DNA of 64,000 nucleotides from DASYXZ01 sp035308965 (GTDB lineage Bacteria; Acidobacteriota; Terriglobia; UBA7540), in contig DATGFN010000065.1 of the NCBI GenBank assembly GCA_035308965.1, positions 62,001-126,000 of the forward strand. Reading direction: 5' to 3'. Within the stretch, counting starts at the first letter, position 1. The number at the start of each line of letters is the position of its first letter. Under the pieces are notes generated by a model, which searched no databases, was not told the DNA's origin, and worked only from the letters and a program-made list of their open reading frames with translations. Positions 33,680-42,220 of this stretch are shown here, one piece after another. The position numbers and the translations under genes were made by a program.

Positions 33680-35551
33680 TTGGAGATTGATCTGAAACCA
33701 AACCTGGAACGCCCCATCTTGCCGCCCGGCGCGGAGATAGACGAAACCCTCACAATAACCTCGTTGTTGCGCCCTCATTGGAAGTCCCTGGCCTTGGGAT
33801 TTGCGGCGGTGATTGTGGGCGGAGTGGCCGACATCCTGCAACCATGGCCTTTGAAAATTGTTTTTGACAGCGTGCTCCGAGCCAAGCCGACCCACGGCTG
33901 GTTAAATCGGTTTGTAACTTCGATCGCCGGAACTAACGCCCTGGCCGTCCTCAATCTAGCCGCGGTGGCAGTGATCATTATCGCTGTAGTCGGGGCACTA
34001 AGTTCCTACGCCGAGAAGTATCTAACCACTAGTGTGGGGCAATGGGTTATGCATGATTTGCGTTTAACCCTTTACTCGCACATTCAGCGCCTATCGCTCG
34101 CCTACCACGATCAAAAGAGGACGGGCGACCTGATCAGCACGGCCACCAGCGATATTGATGCCATTCAGAGCTTCATTGCCTCCGGGTTGCTCGGCGTCTT
34201 CGAGGATACTTTCACTCTCGTCGGCATGATCGCGGTCATGCTCTACGTCAACTGGCGATTTACTCTCATCGCTCTTTCCGTAGCTCCAGTGCTCGCCGTG
34301 GTGATCTATACCTACACGCGTCGAATCAAGAGGGCATCCCGCGCAGTGCGAAAAAAGGAAGGCGAGATTGTTTCGGTGATTCAGGAGGTGTTTTCTTCCA
34401 TCCGTCTGGTCCAAGCTTTTGCCCGCGAAGATTACGAGCAGCACCGCCTGGAAGAACAGAGCCTGGAGGGCATCGAAATCGCGTTACACGCCCGCAGCCT
34501 GAAGGCCAGGCTTTCACCCCTGGTGGACGTCATTGTGGCGTTTGGCACCTGCCTGGTTCTTTGGTTCGGCGCGCGCATGGTGCTTACCGGCCAGCTTAGT
34601 CCGGGTTCCCTTATCCTGTTCATCCTCTACCTGGCCAAAATGTATAAACCCATGCAAGATCTTTCAAAAATGACCGATACTTTTTCAAAGGCCGCTGTCG
34701 GTTACGAACGCATCCAGGATGTGCTGGCGACCGAGAGCAGAGTCCGGGATCTGCCCCGAGCCGGCAATGCGCCCCGGTTTAAGGGGAAAATCGATTTCGA
34801 AGCAGTATGTTTCGGCTACCAGCCTGACAACTTGATCCTAAAAGACGTGACGCTGACGATTCAGCCCGGTCAGTTGGCTGCCGTGGTAGGACCGACGGGC
34901 GAAGGCAAATCCACCATCATCAGCCTGATTCCCCGCTTCTACGATCCCATCTCGGGTGAAGTTAAAATCGATGGCACCAACGTGAGACGATGGCGGCAGC
35001 AGTCGCTGCGCCGCCAGATCAGCTTTGTTCTTCAGGACACGATCCTTTTTCACGCGCCAATTTGGCAAAACATCGCCTATGGGAGGCCGGACGCCAGCCG
35101 GAAAGAGATTATTCAGGCGGCGGAGTTTGCCAACGCGAAGGGCTTTATCGATGAGTTGCCGGAAAGGTTTGACACCATGGTGGGCGAGCGAGGCGTTATG
35201 TTGTCAGGAGGTCAGCGCCAGCTTATCGCCATCGCCCGCGCGGTCATTCGCAACAGCCCCATCCTGATTCTGGATGAGCCCACAACCGGTCTGGATGCGG
35301 CATCCGAACAATCGGTGGTTGAAGCGCTCGAACGGCTGATGAAGGGCAAGACTTCCATCGTAATCACACACCACCTGGCGACTATCACCAAAGCCGATAT
35401 AATTTTCGTGGTGAAGGAAGCCACGCTCGCCGAACGGGGCACTCACGAAGAATTGCTGGCGGCCGGGGGGGTATACGCGGAGTTTTACGCGATCCAATCC
35501 GGCACTGAAGCCCCGATTGAAAATGGGCGCGCATCCGAAGTCAAATCGTAA
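33680..35551 (+). CDS. type I ABC exporter, permease fused to ATPase
   Basis: The start is TTG 33680 (MEIDLKPNLERPILPPGAEI). The 623 residues hold six membrane helices (about 40-330) and an ATPase with Walker A GPTGEGKST (about 409-417), Q loop FVLQDTILF, signature LSGGQRQ (about 514), Walker B ILILDEPTTGLD and the H switch ITHHLA. The half-transporter layout fits homodimers such as MsbA or multidrug/lipid exporters. Substrate could be a lipid, drug or peptide; nothing nearby decides. The Walker A loop has E where G or C is more common but stays within the consensus. It stands between the PHP gene and the hairpin repeat. Confidence 0.92.
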   Translation: MEIDLKPNLERPILPPGAEIDETLTITSLLRPHWKSLALGFAAVIVGGVADILQPWPLKIVFDSVLRAKPTHGWLNRFVTSIAGTNALAVLNLAAVAVIIIAVVGALSSYAEKYLTTSVGQWVMHDLRLTLYSHIQRLSLAYHDQKRTGDLISTATSDIDAIQSFIASGLLGVFEDTFTLVGMIAVMLYVNWRFTLIALSVAPVLAVVIYTYTRRIKRASRAVRKKEGEIVSVIQEVFSSIRLVQAFAREDYEQHRLEEQSLEGIEIALHARSLKARLSPLVDVIVAFGTCLVLWFGARMVLTGQLSPGSLILFILYLAKMYKPMQDLSKMTDTFSKAAVGYERIQDVLATESRVRDLPRAGNAPRFKGKIDFEAVCFGYQPDNLILKDVTLTIQPGQLAAVVGPTGEGKSTIISLIPRFYDPISGEVKIDGTNVRRWRQQSLRRQISFVLQDTILFHAPIWQNIAYGRPDASRKEIIQAAEFANAKGFIDELPERFDTMVGERGVMLSGGQRQLIAIARAVIRNSPILILDEPTTGLDAASEQSVVEALERLMKGKTSIVITHHLATITKADIIFVVKEATLAERGTHEELLAAGGVYAEFYAIQSGTEAPIENGRASEVKS

Positions 35552-35929
35552 GCCCAAATGTTCCCGAAAATTCTATTTCTTACAAGTCATTTAGTTCCTG
35601 GGTTCTTCCCTGTATCACTTTGGTGTACCCTTCGACTTACTCAGTAGAAAAGCCTCCTGCGTGGAAGGCGTCGCCGATTTGCTGCATGGATGTCTGTGCC
35701 AGCATACTGCCGATCCATGCTGGGAGCGCGGGCGCCCCGCCCGCAATCTGGTGATAAGGAAAGAGCGGGCGAGACGCCCGCGCTCCCAGGTAATTTAGGA
35801 CACCACCTCCCTGTGACAGGAATTGCCATCGAACCTAAATTCCGGTTATCATTAAAAAAGGGCTATATCGTGGCCGTTTTCAGGCCGGCTCAGAATTGGC
35901 TGCCTAATCTGAACGTCTGAGGGAAAGTC
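35552..35929. other. intergenic region holding hairpin repeat copy 3
   Basis: The 378-base gap between the ABC exporter and phospholipase D-like genes contains the hairpin at 35720-35807. Upstream of it are CCTCCTGCGTGGAAGGCG-type imperfect repeats without a T run, and downstream GAGGGAAA before GTG 35930. No promoter, RNA gene or coding sequence can be supported. Confidence 0.4.
35720..35807. repeat. interspersed GC-rich hairpin repeat, copy 3
   Basis: Arms at 35720-35744 and 35765-35789 match in 23 of 25 positions (first arm begins CTGGGAGCGCGGGCGCC) with a 20-base loop. GGACACCACC follows at 35798-35807 after a 7-base A/T-rich spacer, matching copy 1 in position and copy 2 in sequence on its other side. 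Compared with copies 1 and 2 it lies in the reverse sense. Confidence 0.84.
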
Positions 35930-37057
35930 GTGAAGCTTATCATTCAACCTGACGATGGCGTACAACCGCTGCTGGACGCCATCAGATCGGCAAAAAAGAC
36001 TATCGAGATTGTCATTTTCCGTTTCGACAGGTCTGAGATTGAAGCGGCGCTGAAAGCCGCGGTCGCGCGTGGGGTAGTGGTTCACGCCCTCATTGCCTAT
36101 ACCAACCGGGGGGGTGACAAGAACCTGCGAAAGCTGGAGATGCGGCTGCTTGGCGCGGGCGTGGCGGTGGCACGTACGGCAAAAGATCTGCTTCGCTATC
36201 ACGACAAATTAATGATTATCGACCGCAAAGTTTTGTACGTCATGTCCTTTAATTTCACCCACCTTGACATTGATCATAACCGCGGATTCTGTATTGTCAC
36301 GAAACTGGCGAAGTTCGTTCAAGAAGCGGTCAAGCTATTTAAAGCTGATCTGACTCGAGGACCGTATATAGCCGGTTTGTCCACTTTTATTGTGAGCCCT
36401 GCCAATGCCCGCAAGCAACTTGCCGCCTTCATCCAGAAGGCGAAAAAACAATTGCTGGTTTATGACCCGAAAATCGGCGACACACAAATGCTGGGGATTC
36501 TGGAGGACCGCGCCAAGGCGGGCGTCGAAATTCGAATTATTGGCCGGGTGGCGCGGCCCAGCGCATTTCTGGGGGCGCGCAAGCTAACCAGAACAGGTCT
36601 GCACACGCGAACCATAGTCCGGGACGGCAGCCAGGCGTTCGTCGGAAGTCAGAGCCTTCGCCAGGCCGAGCTGGACTCGCGCCGCGAAGTGGGAATCATC
36701 GTGCAGGACGAAAAAGTGGTGGCCGCGATCATCAAAACATTTGAAGTTGATTGGGCCAGTCTCGAACAGGAAAATGGCATGGAGGCTTCTGGAGATGCCG
36801 ACAGCTCGCGCAAATCCACCAAGATTGTGAAGAAAGCCGTGAAAGGCCTCCTAAAGGATCAACCCCTTCTGGCTCCGATTGCACAGGATGCCGTAAAACA
36901 GGTCGTGTCAAACCCGGGCAATGAAGACATGAATCACAAAGAGGTGCAAGAAACAGTTGAAGAGGCAGTTATGGAGGCGGTCAAGACGGAAAAAGTGCAA
37001 GAGGCAATACGCGATGCAATTAAAGATGCAGTCCAAGGCCCGGAAGAAACCAAATAA
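35930..37057 (+). CDS. phospholipase D-like protein with a helical C-terminal extension
   Basis: The start is GTG 35930 (GAGGGAAA before it). The 375 residues contain two PLD halves. The first HKD motif is intact: H91, K93, D98 in YHDKLMIIDRK. The second reads HTRTIVRD with H225, R227 and D232, so the lysine is arginine. PLD-family enzymes transfer phosphatidyl groups or cut nucleic acids and phosphodiesters; a weak second site suggests changed specificity. The last 80 residues (about 295-375) are an added amphipathic, acid/base-rich helical segment with repeats such as VQETVEEAVMEAVKTEKVQ, probably a coiled coil or membrane-surface anchor. No signal peptide is seen. Substrate unknown. Confidence 0.78.
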   Translation: MKLIIQPDDGVQPLLDAIRSAKKTIEIVIFRFDRSEIEAALKAAVARGVVVHALIAYTNRGGDKNLRKLEMRLLGAGVAVARTAKDLLRYHDKLMIIDRKVLYVMSFNFTHLDIDHNRGFCIVTKLAKFVQEAVKLFKADLTRGPYIAGLSTFIVSPANARKQLAAFIQKAKKQLLVYDPKIGDTQMLGILEDRAKAGVEIRIIGRVARPSAFLGARKLTRTGLHTRTIVRDGSQAFVGSQSLRQAELDSRREVGIIVQDEKVVAAIIKTFEVDWASLEQENGMEASGDADSSRKSTKIVKKAVKGLLKDQPLLAPIAQDAVKQVVSNPGNEDMNHKEVQETVEEAVMEAVKTEKVQEAIRDAIKDAVQGPEETK

Positions 37058-37219
37058 TGACGCCGACTGAAAAGATCTTCGCCCTCAGTCCCGATAACCA
37101 GCCCACACCCTTGAACAAGAGGTTCCCACAACGGACTGTCAGCGTCCATTGGGGGCGAACGCGAATCCTCAATTCCCCAGCGCCCACGGAGAGTGCGGTG
37201 AAGCCCGGCGCGAAGAGAT

Positions 37220-37537
37220 TCAATTCGGAGTTATCCGGGCGCGCATCGGATCGGTAAATTGAAGTCCTGCCTGCCGATGCTTTTCCGTGTCCTGTTTGCT
37301 CACCCATATCACCCTGGCGGGCACCGAATCGCAAGGCCCCGTCAAGCGGACGATGTGCACAGCCTGCCCCTGCTTCAGATTTGCGGCGGTGCGCACCCTC
37401 AAGCCAAGAAATGAAGTTTGGAGCACGGAAGCAGGATCCTGAATTTTTGGACGCTGGCCGCGGGGGAACAGGACGACCGGAATCAGCGTAGTTGTACGCC
37501 GGAATACTCGCGAGTTGGGTTTCCGTTCTGAAGTCAT
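37220..37537 (-). CDS. PilZ-like domain protein
   Basis: The 105 residues begin with an RRTTTLIPVVLFPRG strand and contain SFLGLRVRTAANLKQGQAV and ARVIWVSKQDTEKHRQAGLQ, the strand order and G-L-R / A-R-V-x-W / G-L-Q-F landmarks of PilZ domains. The usual RxxxR and D/NxSxxG cyclic-di-GMP motifs are incomplete: RR(T) at residues 13-14 is present, but the D/NxSxxG loop is replaced by TSFLGL. Binding of cyclic-di-GMP is therefore doubtful. GGGAGGC precedes the ATG, with TATATA further upstream. It may be an adaptor to a membrane or motility protein, none of which is nearby. Confidence 0.6.
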   Translation of the reverse strand: MTSERKPNSRVFRRTTTLIPVVLFPRGQRPKIQDPASVLQTSFLGLRVRTAANLKQGQAVHIVRLTGPCDSVPARVIWVSKQDTEKHRQAGLQFTDPMRARITPN

Positions 37538-37802
37538 AACGGCCTCCCACCCAGTTCTTTATATACCCCCACGCTACTCCTACGTTTTCGAAAAGTCAAG
37601 CCACAAATGGCAGCCACAAAAGGCAGGATGGACGGCCCGCGGGCTCATGCGGCGCTGAAGGGGCTTATGCAACTTTTTCTCCCATGGGTGAAGATTATTT
37701 TGCTTCAATTAGGCTTTCGAGCGCCCAAGGCCTCGTGTCATTATGGAAAAGCGAAGAACGAATGGTGGCGAGAGCGGCGTAACAATTGAGAGGCGAATAT
37801 TC

Positions 37803-38180
37803 ATGACAAACCGACGTGGGCTGATTTTTCGCATCTTGACAGACTTTATCGTCGCTTTATCGGCGGTCGGAGCTTTCGTCGGAGCCTCGCACAGTGGGAA
37901 TGGGACTTGGCTCTTCGTAATTTTTGGCGGTCTGCTTCTTGCGGCGGGGTTTGCGGGCTACCTGGAACCCGCCGCAAAAAGAGTATGGATTCACCCCCTT
38001 GTGATCATGTCCCCCGAGATCATCGTCCTGCCCGTTGCCTTTCTTACATGCCATGGCTTCGAATGCGCCGGGTTCATCGCCTTCCTCATGGTTTCGAGCC
38101 TGTTTGCCCTGGTACTGATGGTAATGTCTTACATCGTTTTCTATGTCAGGCGCTGGATCATTCGGTCTAACCGGGCTTGA
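37803..38180 (+). CDS. small four-helix membrane protein of unknown function
   Basis: I choose ATG 37803 (GAGAGGCG before it), giving 125 residues rather than a start 60 bases upstream. Four hydrophobic stretches (about 9-28, 33-52, 63-83 and 88-112) fill most of the protein, with basic residues at both ends (MTNRRG and RRWIIRSNRA). C81 and C86 lie near the third helix (TCHGFECAGF), which could form a disulfide or bind a metal. I cannot assign a family. It lies upstream of the nifJ regulatory region on the same strand. Confidence 0.58.
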   Translation: MTNRRGLIFRILTDFIVALSAVGAFVGASHSGNGTWLFVIFGGLLLAAGFAGYLEPAAKRVWIHPLVIMSPEIIVLPVAFLTCHGFECAGFIAFLMVSSLFALVLMVMSYIVFYVRRWIIRSNRA

Positions 38181-38472
38181 GACTGTATTCCCAAACTCCC
38201 TTCCCTCAGAGTAGTCCACTACCTCCAACCTGTTAGAGGGCCAGTTTGATATTTAGTTGACCATCGCTTGGGCTTTCTCGCGGCCTGTGAAAGAAGTCGA
38301 ATAAGGAGGTCGGCAAGCCGATGGAATTCAAGATGCTGACCTTCCGATGAGAACGGAACTGGTGATTTTGGCTCTAGGCAAAGGCCAAACTGATCCGTAA
38401 GCCCGTGCCAGGACTTACACACATTCCCCCCAATCTCCTTAGCATCGGATGTGCGAAACCATACAAATCGAA

Positions 38473-38488
38473 TGTGATCTTAATCACA
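38473..38488. promoter_or_regulatory. CRP-type transcription factor binding site upstream of nifJ
   Basis: TGTGA-N6-TCACA (38473-38477 and 38484-38488) is a perfect match to the CRP-family core, and the flanks extend it: GAATGTGAT and ATCACATTC are perfectly complementary. FNR sites would read TTGAT-N4-ATCAA, so the G/C position favours a CRP-like factor. The centre (38480.5) lies exactly 41.5 bases before the start predicted from the -10 box at 38510, the classic class II activator position. The factor is not encoded in the window. Confidence 0.75.
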
Positions 38489-38515
38489 TTCTTCGAAGAG
38501 GCCGAAGAATACGAT
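38488..38515 (+). promoter_or_regulatory. second inverted repeat and -10 box of the nifJ promoter
   Basis: ATTCTTCG (38488-38495) and CGAAGAAT (38503-38510) are perfect 8-base arms with a 7-base spacer. They fill the space between the CRP-type box and the -10 hexamer TACGAT (38510-38515). The second arm touches the -10, so a bound protein would hinder RNA polymerase; this looks like a repressor site. The transcript would start near 38522, with a leader of about 87 bases. GGAGG precedes ATG 38609. Confidence 0.6.
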
Positions 38516-38608
38516 GATCTTCCCCTTTCTTCAGGGGGCAAGGATAAGACATCGCAATGCAGGCAGCATGCGGGTTTACGAAGGCGCAGTGATCCAAACG
38601 GAGGAACT

Positions 38609-41600
38609 ATGCCCCTGAGCAGACGGAAGGTAACCATTGACGGAAACGAAGCCGCTGCGTATGTTGCCTACCATACCAGCGAAGTCATCGCCATCTATCC
38701 CATCACTCCTGCTTCGCCCATGGGGGAGTTCGCCGATGAGTGGGCGGCCAAAGGAAAAGAGAATATTTGGGGCATGGTACCGGCCGTAATCGAGATGCAG
38801 AGTGAAGCGGGAGCGGCGGGAGCTTTGCATGGAGCCATCCAGGCAGGCGCCCTGGGGACAACGTTCACAGCCTCACAGGGCCTTCTCCTGATGATCCCCA
38901 ACATGTACAAAATAGCGGGAGAACTGACTCCGACGGTCATTCATGTGGCGGCTCGCACCATCGCCACACACGCTCTTTCCATCTTCGGAGACCATAGTGA
39001 CGTGATGGCATGCCGCCAGACGGGCTTTGCATTGCTCGCCTCGAATTCAGTCCAGGAAGCAATGGATATGGCGTTGGTGGCGAGCGCCGCAAGCCTGGAA
39101 GCACGGCTTCCCTTCCTCCATTTTTTTGATGGTTTTCGCACCTCGCATGAGGTGGCCAAGGTGGAAGAATTGGCCAAAGAAGACATTCGGTCAATGAGAG
39201 AAGACGAGTTTGTGCTTGCTCATCGTTCACGGTCGCTCTCGTCCGATCGGCCGGTACTTCGCGGAAGCGCCCAGAATCCGGACGTTTTCTTTCAAGCGCG
39301 AGAAAGCGCAAATCCCTTCTATCTTGCCTGTCCGGCCATTGTGCAAAAGAAAATGGACAAACTCGGCGCCATGGTTGGGCGGCATTACCACTTGTTTGAT
39401 TACGTCGGCGCGCCCGATGCGGAACGCGTCATTGTGATGATGGGCTCCGGCGCGGAAGCGGCTGAGGAGACCGTGGAGCACCTTACTCAAATAGGCGAGA
39501 AAGTCGGGCTGCTTAAAGTGAGGCTCTACCGTCCATTTTCAGTTGAGCACTTCGTCGCCACTTTGCCCAAAACGGTCAGAGCGTTGGCTGTGCTCGACCG
39601 TACCAAGGAACCGGGAGCTACCGGCGATCCGCTTTATCTGGACGTTGTCACCACTTTGAGTGAGGCGATGGCGGCTCCGAACGCGCCCTTCCGGGCGATG
39701 CCCCGCGTCATTGGCGGACGTTACGGCTTGTCTTCAAAGGAATTCACCCCCGGGATGGTTAAAGCCATCTTTGAGGAAGTCGGGAAACCTGCCCCTAAGA
39801 ATCACTTTACCGTGGGCATCATTGATGACGTGACGCACACCAGTCTCGAATATGACCGCGAGTTTTCCACCGAAGCTCCCGACACCGTGCGGGCAGTGTT
39901 CTATGGTTTGGGGTCGGACGGCACCGTGGGCGCAAACAAAAACTCCATCAAAATAATTGGCGAGGACACTGGCAACTACGCCCAGGGATATTTTGTTTAC
40001 GATTCCAAAAAAGCAGGCGCCGTAACCGTTTCGCACCTGCGCTTCGGGCCACGCCCCATACGTTCCACGTACCTTATTACCCAGGCCAGCTTTGTGGCCT
40101 GCCATCAATTCTCATTTCTGGAGCGCATGCATGTTCTGAACGTGGCGCAGCCGGGAGCAACCTTTCTATTGAATAGTTCCTTTGGTCCGGATGAGGTGTG
40201 GAACCATTTGCCGGTCACCGTTCAGGAGGAAATCATCCGGAAAAACCTTCGCATGTATGTGATTGATGCCGACTCAGTGGCGCAGGCGACCGGCATGGGC
40301 CGCCGCATCAATACCATTATGCAGACGTGCTTTTTTGCCTTGAGCGGTGTCTTGCCGCGCGAGGAAGCTATTGCCTCCATCAAGCGCGCTATCAAGAAAA
40401 CTTACGGAAAGCGTGGCGAATCTGTGGTGCAGAAAAATTTCGAGGCGGTGGACGGCGCTCTCGCCCAACTGCACGAAGTCAAAATTCCAATGCATACAGC
40501 CGGTACAATTGCGGTCCGGCCGCCCGTGCCTTCCGCCGCTCCGGATTTCGTGCAACGTATCACAGCGCGAATCCTGGCGGGAGAAGGCGACCTGTTGCCC
40601 GTAAGCGCGCTGCCTGTAGACGGAACTTTCCCCACCGGCACGGCACAATGGGAAAAGCGGGACATCGCTTTGGAGATTCCCGTTTGGGACAAAGACTTGT
40701 GCATACAATGCGGCAAGTGCGTTTTAGTCTGTCCCCACGCGGTGATTCGCGCCAAAATTTTCCAGCCTGAAGCGGCCTCCGGCGCGCCGCCCGGATTCAA
40801 ATCTACCAAGCCCAAGTGGAAAGAATTCCAACATTTACGTTACGTCCTCCAAGTGGCCCCCGAAGATTGCACCGGGTGCAGTCTCTGCGTTCAGGTTTGC
40901 CCGGCAAAGAGCAAATCTGAGGTGAAGCATAAGGCCATCAACATGGAGCCGCAGTCGCCCATTCGGCAGCAGGAAGCCGCCAATTGGGATTTCTTCCAGG
41001 GCCTGCCCGAGGCGAACCGCGAAGACCTGAGCCTGGGGCTGGTGAAAGACGTACAGTTGTTGCAGCCGCTGTTCGAATTTTCCGGCGCTTGCGCGGGCTG
41101 CGGCGAGACGCCATACATCAAACTTGTGACCCAGTTGTTTGGCGATCGTGCCGTCATAGCTAACGCCACGGGTTGCTCCTCGATCTATGGCGGCAATCTG
41201 CCCACCACACCCTACACTGTTAACGCGGAGGGTTACGGGCCGGCCTGGTCCAATTCTCTTTTTGAAGATAATGCCGAATTTGGATTAGGCATGCGGCTGG
41301 CGCTCGACAAGCAATCCGATTACGCGAGATTTCTAGTCAAGCGGCTTTCTGGAACTATTGGGGATGAGCTGGTGAAGTCGCTTCTCGAAGCCGAACAAAT
41401 TCATGATGGCCAAATCAAGGAACAACGCCAGAGGGTGAAATTGCTCCGGGAAAAATTGGCGGGAGTTCGAACGCCCGAGGCCATTGATCTGCTCGCGGTG
41501 TCCGGAGCCTTGGTTAAGAAAAGCCTCTGGATATTCGGTGGTGACGGCTGGGCCTACGATATTGGCTATGGCGGCCTTGACCACGTCCTGGCGTCGGGCC

Positions 41601-42220
41601 ATAACGTAAACATCCTGGTGTTGGATACCGAAGTTTATTCAAATACCGGCGGCCAGTGTTCCAAAGCCACTCCGCGCGGCGCGGTGGCGCGCTTTGCCTT
41701 CGGCGGCAAGGCATCACCCAAGAAAGATCTGGCGCTGATGGCGATGAGCTATGGCAACGTTTATGTGGCGCGCCTCGCCATGGGCGGCAGCGATACCCAG
41801 ACCGTCAAGGCGCTCTACGAAGCTGAGGCTTTTGCCGGACCGTCCCTGGTCATCGCTTTCAGTCACTGTATCGCCCACGGTTACGACATGATGTACGGCA
41901 TGGAGCAACAGAAGATTGCGGTGCAGTCGGGCTACTGGCCTCTGTTCCGCTACCATCCTGGATTGCTCGAACAGGGCAAGCAACCTTTGCAACTTGATTC
42001 CCGGCCACCCAGCGTGCCGCTTGAGAAGTATATGAATAATGAAACGCGATTTACCATCCTGAGAAATAGCAACCCAGAGACAGCCCGGGATTTGATGAAA
42101 AAGGCCCAGGAAGATGCGGACGTCCGCTGGAGACTTTATGAGCGGCTGGCGGCGGCTCCCCAGTACAAAGGCGCTTTAATCGCAGAAGAATTAGTCGCCG
42201 CGAAGGAGGAAAAACGATGA
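38609..42220 (+). CDS. nifJ: pyruvate:ferredoxin (flavodoxin) oxidoreductase
   Basis: ATG 38609 has GGAGG five bases upstream, giving 1,203 residues, the usual length of the single-chain enzyme. Domains in order: the pyrimidine-binding domain I (YITPASPMGEFADEWAAKG-like region near the start, with the family-typical AIYPITPASPMGE), domain II, the gamma-type domain (about 410-620), an insert with two 4Fe-4S clusters (CIQCGKCVLVCP and CTGCSLCVQVCP, about 690-770), and the thiamine diphosphate domain with ACAGCGETPYIK, NATGCSSIYGGNLPT and GDGWAYDIGYGG. It oxidises pyruvate with CoA to acetyl-CoA and passes electrons to ferredoxin or flavodoxin in the cytoplasm. The next gene overlaps its stop. 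Confidence 0.96.
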   Translation: MPLSRRKVTIDGNEAAAYVAYHTSEVIAIYPITPASPMGEFADEWAAKGKENIWGMVPAVIEMQSEAGAAGALHGAIQAGALGTTFTASQGLLLMIPNMYKIAGELTPTVIHVAARTIATHALSIFGDHSDVMACRQTGFALLASNSVQEAMDMALVASAASLEARLPFLHFFDGFRTSHEVAKVEELAKEDIRSMREDEFVLAHRSRSLSSDRPVLRGSAQNPDVFFQARESANPFYLACPAIVQKKMDKLGAMVGRHYHLFDYVGAPDAERVIVMMGSGAEAAEETVEHLTQIGEKVGLLKVRLYRPFSVEHFVATLPKTVRALAVLDRTKEPGATGDPLYLDVVTTLSEAMAAPNAPFRAMPRVIGGRYGLSSKEFTPGMVKAIFEEVGKPAPKNHFTVGIIDDVTHTSLEYDREFSTEAPDTVRAVFYGLGSDGTVGANKNSIKIIGEDTGNYAQGYFVYDSKKAGAVTVSHLRFGPRPIRSTYLITQASFVACHQFSFLERMHVLNVAQPGATFLLNSSFGPDEVWNHLPVTVQEEIIRKNLRMYVIDADSVAQATGMGRRINTIMQTCFFALSGVLPREEAIASIKRAIKKTYGKRGESVVQKNFEAVDGALAQLHEVKIPMHTAGTIAVRPPVPSAAPDFVQRITARILAGEGDLLPVSALPVDGTFPTGTAQWEKRDIALEIPVWDKDLCIQCGKCVLVCPHAVIRAKIFQPEAASGAPPGFKSTKPKWKEFQHLRYVLQVAPEDCTGCSLCVQVCPAKSKSEVKHKAINMEPQSPIRQQEAANWDFFQGLPEANREDLSLGLVKDVQLLQPLFEFSGACAGCGETPYIKLVTQLFGDRAVIANATGCSSIYGGNLPTTPYTVNAEGYGPAWSNSLFEDNAEFGLGMRLALDKQSDYARFLVKRLSGTIGDELVKSLLEAEQIHDGQIKEQRQRVKLLREKLAGVRTPEAIDLLAVSGALVKKSLWIFGGDGWAYDIGYGGLDHVLASGHNVNILVLDTEVYSNTGGQCSKATPRGAVARFAFGGKASPKKDLALMAMSYGNVYVARLAMGGSDTQTVKALYEAEAFAGPSLVIAFSHCIAHGYDMMYGMEQQKIAVQSGYWPLFRYHPGLLEQGKQPLQLDSRPPSVPLEKYMNNETRFTILRNSNPETARDLMKKAQEDADVRWRLYERLAAAPQYKGALIAEELVAAKEEKR

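Larger units (their letters stand above)
38181..38608 (+). other. 428-base region before nifJ, carrying its regulatory sites
   Basis: The left two thirds contain no coding sequence, RNA gene or clear hairpin; AAGGAGG at 38304-38310 is not followed by a usable reading frame. The right part holds the CRP-type box, a second inverted repeat, a -10 box and the nifJ ribosome binding site, each listed separately. The open frame of nifJ continues back to 38405, but the added codons have no relation to the enzyme. Confidence 0.6.

Noticed and set aside
38405..38608. N-terminal extension of NifJ
   Set aside because: The codons pass through the CRP-type box and the -10, and a strong GGAGG precedes ATG 38609.
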